64,000 bases of DNA from Magnaporthiopsis rhizophila (Eukaryota > Ascomycota > Sordariomycetes > Magnaporthales > Magnaporthaceae), in the NCBI GenBank assembly GCA_003049465.1, contig PYSS01000018.1, positions 128,792 to 192,791 of the forward strand, written 5' to 3'. Position numbers and translations under genes: made by a program. Below, in pieces: positions 55,748-64,000 of this stretch. Position 1 is the stretch's first letter; each line of letters opens with the position of its first letter. The notes under the pieces were generated by a model. It did not search any database, was not told the origin of the DNA, and saw only the letters and a list, made by a program, of their open reading frames with translations.

Positions 55748-56782
55748 TCACGCGCCATAGCCGTTGGCGAGGTTCTCCGCGACGGCGAGGACGGTGTTGT
55801 TGGCGGTTGAGACAGCATGCTGTAGCGAGCATGTTATCGACACCTTCGGGGAGGGCAACAAGGACCCACAGCGTGGCCTGCTGGTATCTTCGCCGTCTGT
55901 GAGGGACCTGTTGCTCCTGGTCGTGCTGCGCCTCCTCAACGCGCTTGATATGCGCCTCGACAGTGTGTAGTTCTTGGGCTCGCAGTATCCCTCTTCGTCC
56001 TGGCCGTCTTCCTCGCTGTCGTCGGATGAAGTCGACTTGACGTCCGCTTTGAGCACGTGCGAGCACTCCATGCAGCGGAACAGCGTTCTCGGGGTGGCTT
56101 CTCCCTCGCCCTCCTCGCCCGATTCCGCAGCGCCGTCCAAGCTCTTGCACAGCCCGCCGCAGTTCCCGCATCGCATGTAGACAGGCGCCGCGGGGTGCTT
56201 CGCCGGCTGAGGAGCCCGACGTTCCATGATCGCCGTGTACCATTTGTCAAGCCCGTTGTGTTCGAGTCGTCGCCGTGGTCTGTCCGCCACCCCCGCTGCT
56301 TCTGTCTCTGCTTCTTCTATTCCATCCTCCTCTGCGGCCAGGCTCGTCCATAGCTGGTATGCCACCTCGTCGCACAGGACGGGGACATGGACCAGGCGCC
56401 GGCAGGCGCGCACGCCGTCCGTCTGCTGCATCCGGCCGACGCGGCGCAGCTGACACAGCGTCATGTCACACCGGATCGTGGCCTGGTCTAGGACGTACTG
56501 GCCCCAGCCGTCGAGGACGAACTGGCGAACGAAGTCCTCGGCCTCCCAGATGCTCTCAAGACGGGTCATGCCGCCGCTTCTGTTGTTGACGTTGTTTCTA
56601 TGGTCGTCGATATCGGCCGCGGCACGCGAGCGCATCCTCAAGTGCCCCTCTCGTGTCACGGTCGAGGGGATCTCGGCGGCCGAAGGCATGGTGCTTGGCT
56701 TGTTTGGCTTGTTTGGCTTGTCCGTGCGGCTTGGCCGGCCGCCTGGTGCTGTGAGTCTCCGGAAATGAATTCTGAAGCCCAT
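55748..56782 (-). CDS. Fungal protein of unknown function with two CxxC pairs
   Basis: A single exon with ATG starts at 56782 (344 residues) or 56689 (MPSAAEIPSTVTREGH, 313 residues). The upstream 31 residues include a DKPNKPNKPS repeat from a short tandem nucleotide repeat, so the second start is more likely. Two CxxC pairs (CGNCGGLC and CMECSH) about 35 residues apart form a probable zinc ribbon in the middle third, separated by an acidic Glu/Gly linker. A helical N-terminal half (RLESIWEAEDFVRQFVLDGW, CQLRRVGRMQQTDGVR) precedes it. The Ser/Arg-rich C-terminus carries no recognised domain. I do not recognise the family; many ascomycetes have species-restricted proteins with such zinc ribbons. 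Confidence 0.65.
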   Translation of the reverse strand: MGFRIHFRRLTAPGGRPSRTDKPNKPNKPSTMPSAAEIPSTVTREGHLRMRSRAAADIDDHRNNVNNRSGGMTRLESIWEAEDFVRQFVLDGWGQYVLDQATIRCDMTLCQLRRVGRMQQTDGVRACRRLVHVPVLCDEVAYQLWTSLAAEEDGIEEAETEAAGVADRPRRRLEHNGLDKWYTAIMERRAPQPAKHPAAPVYMRCGNCGGLCKSLDGAAESGEEGEGEATPRTLFRCMECSHVLKADVKSTSSDDSEEDGQDEEGYCEPKNYTLSRRISSALRRRSTTRSNRSLTDGEDTSRPRCGSLLPSPKVSITCSLQHAVSTANNTVLAVAENLANGYGA

Positions 56783-59311
56783 CTTGCTGGAGAGGTTGCT
56801 CTGCCGTCTCAGGAATGAATTTCAAGATGTGGTCGTTTCAAGACTATGGCTGGAGTTTGTTTGACGCCCGGTTTGATCGATGAGAAGGAGGTTTGGCAAG
56901 CAGGCAAGCAACGCAGAGCAGGACGAGGAGGATGACCCCTTCACGATTTTAAGCTGGAGAAAGGGTTGCCTGGAAAATTCCTGTATGCTTGATCTTCTCT
57001 CAGGAGCATCACAATGCGGGAGAATTTGCCACACAAAGTTTGGGTGGGCGTTCCTTGTCTCGACGTTATGAAAAGGAGCGCGTCTGCCTCCCCGACGCCA
57101 GCTCGGTGGTGGCCGGCCGTCCAGAGCCATCGTGGATGCTCGTCATATCCAGGGGGATCTGGCAAGGGCACTGGCAGTGGCCGGCTGCGGAACGGCCAAC
57201 CGCGAGGGTTGCTGGCATCGTTTGAATGCGGGGTGGGGAAGGGACAGGAACAGCCTTGCCGCCAGTTTAAGATAGGTTCCGGAGAAGAATCCGCTCGGAA
57301 ACTCCAAGGGAAAGGGAGAAGAAGCGGAAAGCAAGCTGCTAAATAGAAGGTCGACACCTTGGTCAGAGTGAAGAAGGCCAGAAAAGGGCGGAGGGAAAGG
57401 ATATGCAGCATGCCGGCCTTCATGCAGCATTTGCATGAGTTGCGTTGTCAGATGCAACCAGCCGTAGCGAAGACGCCGGCGGTCGCCGCGTTGCCTGCCC
57501 GGATGCAGCCGCGGCCAGTTTGCTAGACGGCATAGGTACTCCAACACGTCACCGCAGCGAAGTGAGGCACCTCCTGGATCCGATGCGAGGCTGATGCCCG
57601 ATTCGTGGAGCGCTCTGGAGGCTGGGACCAGCTGCTGGCTGGCTTATGTAATCTGACGTCGGGACTTCAGCTGGGATAGGCACGGTGGGACCCCCTGAAT
57701 AAATCACGAACGAGGAAAACAGTCGGGACCACACATTAGAATGGAATTTACCTGGATTTACAGTCGCAAACTTGAGCATCACAAACGGAGGCATGAGGAC
57801 GTAGCGGTGAGTCCATTTGATCCGACGGCCAACATCAAAGGGAAGACGGGACGTTAATGCTCTTCTTCATGGCGTCGCACCAGGCGACGGTCACAATGAA
57901 AAGCAAGTTGTGAGGGTATCAAAAATTACGCCAGGGTCGGCCCCGAAGGACAAACCAGAACGGTCAGCGCCACGGTGTGCAATGCAGGCCTCCCATTCTC
58001 TGGCCGCGCCTTCATGATCGCGCGACTCAGCCAACAAGGTAAGTATGAAGAAGAAAGGAGAAGGAAATTTCGAAAAGGAACGGGGAGGTCCAGAGGTTTA
58101 TAAAGCAGAGAAAGTGGGGCACTCAGCCATTTCGTGAATTGAATTAGGCAGGCGGTGTGCGTATTGCCCAAATTGGTCTTGGCCCGTGCTGATATGGCCC
58201 GTCCGCGACCTTTCGGGGGTGGCTCGGCGCCTCGGCACGTGCTCAGGCAATTCATCAGCGGCATTGACCCTGAACAAGCAGCGAGGCAACATAGCGCTGC
58301 ATTTCAACGCCACCACATTGACATTTCTTGGTCCCTCAAATTGTCCACTTCCGACTTTATCTTCAGTACTACCATTCAATGTTCCCCGCCCGAAGGATGG
58401 GCGCTGACGATCATGGGGTTCCCCTGTCCCACCTTCCTATCAGGGGAAGCATCGAAGTTGGGGAAATCAGCTGCCCCCAACCAGTAGGACAGACTGCCGA
58501 GTTATCCTCTGGCCATCCTTGCCACCGCCTTCCAAGTCCGGCGCCAGCGATGAAGCCGAGAAGCGAAAGCGGTCCATTGGCCAATTAGCCGTGGTCACCC
58601 TTGCATTGAGTGACGTACCGACGGAGCCACGTCCACACAACGACGCACCACCCGACGGCACTGCCGATCCACCAGTATCAAAGCTTGCAACGCACCTCGA
58701 TCCTAGCAACACAATATGATGTGACCTCGGGCAACGCTAGATCCGGGATTCTCAATGGCAGCATCTCCAGCCTCCAGCCTGTTTCCTTGCTCATTGTGTT
58801 GCTTTTCTCGGTTGCTGACCAAAGTCTTGTATTTTACGGTTCGAGTCAAGGACGTATACAATATCACAAACATTAGGTAAACCTGGGCCGAGTCCCTAAC
58901 AAGAGGGGGTTCCCTTGCGTGGAGCGGCCACGCGCCTGGAATCGCCGCTCCCGCAACGTTTCATTTTGTTAGAACCTGTTCTTGGCCTGCTTGCCTAGCG
59001 CCGTCGGACAACGGCCAGAGCTCCAGAAACGGGGGGATCAGTTGCTCGACTGGGCAGGTGTTGGTGGCTCGGCCTCCCCCCGCACCACTATGTGTCTACC
59101 CGAATAAATGCAATGCAGGTTGACAAATTCCGTGCGACGCATGTACGTTAGCCTCCGGCAGTGCAACCCCGTGACTGACTGGTGCAGGGAGGTACCTCCC
59201 TGGGAGCCTTTATGTATTCTCCGGGCTGCCAGGTTCCGTGTCGATTGGCGGGCTTCCCAAGCTGCCGTGTTCTTTGGCACCCAGCTATGAAGGGGCGGCC
59301 AGCAGCGCATC
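56783..59311. other. Gene-free divergent region between the CxxC gene and the OPT gene
   Basis: 2.5 kb with only short unrecognised frames. Promoters of both divergent genes should be here. No binding site is identified with confidence. Confidence 0.4.
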
Positions 59312-62300
59312 ATGTCGGACCATGACAGCAAGTCGGAAGGCGTCGTCGGCGTGTATGCTGAGAAGAAGGAGACCGGCCGCGACTCTCCGGCCTCGGACCC
59401 GCTCTTCCCACCGCCCGAGTGGCTAGAGCGCCTCAAGGCCGAGTACACAGGCCAACATGACGGCGAGGCCCTCCCCGCCGGCTGCGACCCGGACCGCATG
59501 GCGACCTCGGTCCTGACACACCCCGCGCCCGAGGCCGTCCAGGTTCTCCGAGACCTCCTCGAGAGCCAAAAGGACGACTTTACCATCGACCAAAAGATGA
59601 TGGCGCGCTGCCGCGAGCTCGTCGAGGGAAATGAGGCCTGCGGCATGGAGTATGGCGAGTGGTCCTATGAGGTGTGCAAGCGGGCTGGCCTCTACCACAA
59701 TTGGTCTCCTTACACTGAGGTTAGGGCCGTGACGCTCCCATACGACGATCCCGAAGAGGCATGCGAGAGCTTCAGAGCGTATGTGCTGGGGTACTTTTGG
59801 GTGTGCGTGTGCACTGCCATTAATACCTGTAGGTTGTCGTTTGCCACCTCCCTATTTACATACCAACCCTGCGCAATCCTCATAATTTATATAACATCGC
59901 CGGCTCCATTATTTGCGACTGGGTGCGATCGTGCCGCCATTGGGATTGCTAACGCCTGCGCCATGTGTAGTCTTCGCTCCACGCCAACCGGGCATCTCGA
60001 TTCCAGGCTCCGTCGTTCAGTTGCTGCTGGTGCCCATGGGCCGCGCGATGGCCTATCTCCTGCCTGATTGGGGCTTCAAATGGCGTGGCACGCGCTATAC
60101 AATAAATCCGTACGTGAGACTTTTCTGTCGAAACCATTGGCCATTGTTGTTCTCCTTTTCATCCCCATCATCCATTGGACGCTCTCATCTCCCAAGGCTG
60201 ACTTGAAGCAAGTGGACCGTGGACGTCCAAGGAGCAGCTTTTCGCCACCATCATCTTCAGCGGCGCCAGCACCATCGGAAACTTCACGGGGCTCCTCGTC
60301 CTCCGCCTGCCCATCTTCTTCAACCAGCGCTGGGCCGGCTTCGGCTTCAACATCCTGCTGGCGCTCGCCAACCAGGTGTACGGAATGGGCATGGCCGGGA
60401 TCCTTCGCCGCCTCAGTGTGTACCCCATCGAAGCCGTATGGCCGGGGAACTTGCCGACCCTGGCCCTGAACCGCACCCTGATAAACTACGACAATAAGCG
60501 GGAGAAGATCAATGGCTGGACTATGACGCGGTACAGACTCTTTGTATGGTCAGGCGTCATCTTCCTAATCTACTACTGGATTCCTAACCAGGTATGTTGT
60601 CTTGTAATTTCACTTCACTGTGCCGCTGCACACACGCTAAGCAGCCGCCTACCAAACAGTTCTTCGTTGGCCTTCGGCTCTTTAATTGGATGACGTGGAT
60701 ATCTCCAAACAACTTCAACCTCGCCACTGTCACGGGCTCGTACGGTGGCATGGGCTTCAACCCGTTTTCGACTTTCGACCCAAACGTATCTGGAAGTACA
60801 GTAACCAGTGCCCCCTTCTTCGCCCAGCTTCAGCAGTATGTGATGCGGGTTATAGCCGGCATTGTCATCCTGATCATGGTATGTGTACCCTCTGTTATCT
60901 TCTCCCCTTGTTCTAGCAGCCATAGGATGAAATGCTGATAGCCAAGCGCTTTAGTACTACACCAACGCCTTCTGGTCTGCCTTTATGCCCATCAATTCCA
61001 ACGGCGCCTTTGACAACAAGCAACAGCAGTACAACATCTCCCGTGTGCTTGGCAGCAACAATCAAGTCGACAAGGCCAAATACCTGGAATACGGACCTCC
61101 TTACTACGCGATCGCCAACCTTGTCGTGACCGGGGGGAATTTTATCTACTACACGTTTTCCATCGTTTACGTCTTCACCAAGTTCTGGAGGCCGATCAAG
61201 AAGGCATTCGTCGGCATCGTCGTCAACACCATCAAGCGGCGGAGCATCTACACGGGCTTCACCGACGGCCACACGCGCATGATGCGCCGATACAAGGAAG
61301 TCCCCGAGTGGTGGTACGGCATCGTCTTTGCCTTCGGGTTCGCCGTGTCCATCATCAGCCTGACCGCCTTCCCCACCGGGACCCCCTGGTGGTCCATCCT
61401 CGGCATCACGGGCATTGGCGCCCTGCTCACCATCCCCTGGGTCGTCATCGAGTCCATCGCCAACACGGGGATTCAGCTCAACGTCATCTGGCAGGTGCTG
61501 CCCGGTATCTGGTTCCCGGGCCAGCCGCTGCCGCAGCTCGTCATCCTGATGCTCGGCGCTGCATTTGAGCAGATGGCGGGCGGCTTCTCCGCGGACCTCA
61601 AGTACGCCCACTACGCCAAGATCCCGCCCCGGGCCGTCTTCCGCGGCCACGTCTCGTCTGTCTTCGTCAACTGCTTCATCTACTGCGCCATGATCGAGTT
61701 GATGGTGTTTTACTTTAACGAGGACAACACGCTATGCGAATGGTCGAATAAGAACGCGATGGCAAGTTTGACGATCCTGTTTCTTCCATCTCAGGCGTCA
61801 ACTACTATGCGCTATTCCCCCATGCTGTCTATGTCACTCACTAACATAATCTCGAGGCTTACAGGTCTGTGCTTATGCGCACTCTGTCTGGTCGTAAGTG
61901 CCCAGCTCATCCTTCTTTGCTTCGTTCTGATGATCCCCTCCCCCTATCCTGCCCGAGTATCTAAGCTGACGACTTTGAAAGTTCCGTCATCTTCTTCGGC
62001 GCCTTTGGCACAAACAACATGTTCAAGCTGTACCCGATGCTGCCGTGGTGCTTCCTCATCGGCGCCGTGCTCGGCGTGGTCTGGATAGCGGGCGAAAGGC
62101 TGCTCCCGCGGCTGCGGCCCCGGATCGAGGCGCGCATGGAGCCCGCGCGGTTCCTCACCTTCGACCGGATCGTGTGGAAGCCCGCGGCCCGGACGCTCGC
62201 GTGCCTCAACCCGGCCATCGCGCTGTCGGGCGCGCTCGGGTGGGCGGGCAACAACAACCTGACGTACGCGACCCTGGGCATCTACCTCGCCTGGTTCTTC

Positions 62301-62576
62301 CAGTACTACCTCAAGCGCCGCTACACGGCGTGGTGGGGCAAGTACGCCTACCTCGTCTTCGCGGGCCTGACGGTCGGCGTCGCCATCTCCGGGCTCATCG
62401 TCACCTTTGTGTTTTCCTTTGGCGCCGGCAAGGGCGTCAACTGGTCCTGGTGGGGCAACGACGTCGCGCGCCAGGGTGTCGACTTTGAGCTGTACAACAA
62501 TAAGGGCTCACTGATGCCCTTGCCCGAGAGAGGGTATTTCGGGCTCGCCCCGGAGGAGTATCCGACGGCGTGGTGA
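59312..62576 (+). CDS. Oligopeptide transporter, OPT family
   Basis: Proton-coupled transporter for small peptides or peptide-like metal/glutathione conjugates in the plasma or an internal membrane. Exons are 59312-59828, 59971-60109, 60213-60591, 60660-60878, 60955-61761, 61865-61893 and 61982-62576, giving 894 residues. Intron 5 has a GC donor (GCAAGT); the others are GT-AG. A cytosolic N-terminus of about 130 residues precedes multiple membrane helices. OPT motifs are visible: FFAPRQPGISIPGSVVQ, the NPGPW..KE motif created by intron 2, NQVYGMGMAGI, WVVIESIANTGIQLNVIWQV and GGFSADLKYAHYAKIPPR. The C-terminus (GYFGLAPEEYPTAW) is typical. Exon 6 is only 29 nt. Substrate cannot be deduced. Every junction keeps frame, so the gene looks intact. 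Confidence 0.92.
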
Positions 62577-63318
62577 GGATGCGACGGAGCTTGCGGAGAG
62601 AGGGAGGTGAGTCGAAGGGAGGACTGTAGCCCCTATGAATTGGAAGGAATACGCAGGAGTGCCTGGTGGAAATGCGTTGTCTCTGTTGATTGCCCAGTTA
62701 AATGAGGTTATGGAAACCCGAGTCCCGCCTCTTCTTGCAGCGCGTTGGGCCACGGCCCCGGGCGCAAGCCAGAATATGGACGACCGAATCAAAGATGCCT
62801 ACCACATACGGCCATACCCACTAGAATGTTCGAAATCCCGTCCGCTCTCCCCTTGTCAAACCAGCGAGAGTGACTGCATACCGAGGTCATTGATGTTGAG
62901 GTTTAAACTCTGTCTCCGGCTCCCCTTAACCGCAGTGAGGGCTCGTTTGGTACTCTTGGTGGATCTGGAGCAATTGGGAATCGGGCGTTCACGTTGCCTA
63001 CCGGCTAACCAAAGTCGCTCACTTGGTTGGCCCGAGATAGCTTGGCTGCGGTTAGCCACGTGACGGAACCTGCAGCACAGCCACCAGCTGGAGGCAGCCC
63101 AACCCGAGACTCGACGTCCGCCTTACCGCGTCAGCTTTTTTGGCCTTCACACTGGTAGACATTCATAATACTATTGCAAATAGCCGGCATCTTTTACCAC
63201 TTGCCCCTGACACTGTTTGTAGCTTACGCAAGACACACGTTGCGCTCCTCGACCGTCTTCCCCTAACACAATCGGGCGCGGGGAAGCAAGCTCAGCCGAG
63301 CCCAATCATCCTCCCAGC
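62577..63318. other. Intergenic region downstream of the OPT gene
   Basis: 742 bp. A 142-codon plus-strand frame at 62635-63063 has no recognisable content. It likely includes the OPT 3' UTR and the promoter of the next gene. Confidence 0.4.
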
Positions 63319-64000
63319 ATGGCGGGAAACGAGTCTGGAGCCGGCAGCGGCTCCAACTACGGCCAGGTTATAAGCGACGGGCAGCAGACCGTGTCCCTGG
63401 CTGCGGCCCTCGTAGACCTCGCGGGCCGGCCCCTTTCCAACCTCTGGAGTAGGCGGAGCGCCGCGTCCGAGTACCGCGCCAAGCTGGGCGAGTGGGCCGG
63501 CGAGGCTGTCGACGGCAGAGGCCGGTGGCTGCAGCCGGTGCTGCGCGCCGCAGCCTTTGAGGAGCACTTGGTCCGGGAGAACGGCCGGTTCATGCCCACC
63601 GGCAAGTGCGGGTCGCCCTTCGCGTGGGCGCAGCTGCTGTACGCGCTCAACATTCGCCCCAAGGCCGGGGTGCTGGCGTGGCGGCTGCTTGCCCAAGGCC
63701 GTCGACCCCAGCAAAACGGGCGGCGTCGCGCTTGTGGTCGACGGTAGCGTCATGTGCCACATCATCAACCTGTACCGCCTGTACCAAGACGCGGCGCCGG
63801 TGGATTTTTCGCCGAATTCCAAGGAATACCACCATAGCCCCGACAACGACGACACGTGCCGCTTCCCGTTCGGGCGGTTGGCGGTGGAGCGCCTCGGCGG
63901 CGACCGGTTCGCGGCCCGCTTCGAACCGGGCTCGCAAAACGATCTGGCCGCAGAGCGGGTGCCCTTCTCGCACCGATGGCATCGATGCTCAGCGCATCTA
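63319..64000 (+). CDS. Unrecognised protein, partial, with a probable one-base frame break
   Basis: Starts at the ATG at 63319 (MAGNESGAGSGSNYGQVIS) and runs off the window. The first frame is convincing to about 63690 (GKCGSPFAWAQLLYALNI, RPKAGVLAWRLL), then turns Arg-rich and stops at 63747. The +1 frame from 63695 continues sensibly to the edge (KAVDPSKTGGVALVVDGSVM, later FPFGRLAVERLGGDRFAARF). One surplus base near 63689-63690 would explain both, since no intron signals fit. It may be a sequence error or a real null allele. No family is recognised. Confidence 0.55.

Noticed and set aside
1..64000. tRNA genes, 5S rRNA, CRISPR arrays
   Set aside because: Scanning for GGTTCRANNCC B-boxes with a partner A-box found none. 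CRISPR arrays are not expected in a fungal nucleus, and the tandem repeats seen have no spacer structure.

Overview
The window is nuclear DNA of a filamentous ascomycete (Pezizomycotina, most likely Sordariomycetes). Evidence: short introns of about 50-200 nt with consensus donors and CTRAC-type branch points; typical euascomycete proteins (Zn2Cys6/acyltransferase fusion, DUF4048, OPT transporter, Crb2-type BRCT protein); and a Ty3/gypsy relic whose in-frame stops look like repeat-induced point mutation (RIP). It is a draft assembly: one N at 15127 inside a poly-T run, 40 N at 31298-31337, and several single-base frame breaks.

Layout. 0.8-8.5 kb: a p24-alpha cargo receptor (-), SWC4 of SWR1/NuA4 (+), and a Zn2Cys6 protein carrying a NodL/LacA-like acyltransferase domain (-). 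8.5-20.3 kb: almost 12 kb with no supportable gene, only homopolymers and microsatellites. 20.3-30.1 kb: a compact housekeeping block with APM3 (-), a DMAC1/DMO2-like mitochondrial protein (+), RRP4 (+), NOT3/NOT5 (-) and DTD1 (+). 31.7-36.2 kb: VMA1, catalytic subunit A of the vacuolar ATPase (-), eight exons. Its fifth intron is 1930 nt and contains, on the same strand, a decayed GIY-YIG plus C2H2 zinc-finger reading frame that resembles a homing endonuclease. 37.7-46.8 kb: a DUF4048 protein (-), a Rad9/Crb2/53BP1-type checkpoint mediator (+) and CPR6 (-). 47.5-54.4 kb: an accessory island with two unrecognised long frames, a truncated stop-riddled Ty3/gypsy integrase-chromodomain segment, a diverged duplicate of the VMA1 3' end in the opposite orientation, and a minisatellite. 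55.7-64 kb: a CxxC protein of unknown function (-), an OPT oligopeptide transporter (+) with a GC-AG intron, and an unrecognised gene cut by the window edge (+).

No operons or shared pathways are expected or seen. Neighbours are mostly divergent or convergent pairs. The biologically unusual part is VMA1. One intron lies one codon from the position where the yeast VMA1 intein (VDE) sits, another intron hosts a degenerate endonuclease-like gene, and a diverged 3'-terminal copy of the same gene lies 21 kb away beside a retroelement. Exon coordinates were worked out by hand from reading frames, splice consensus and remembered family alignments. Splice sites are predictions.
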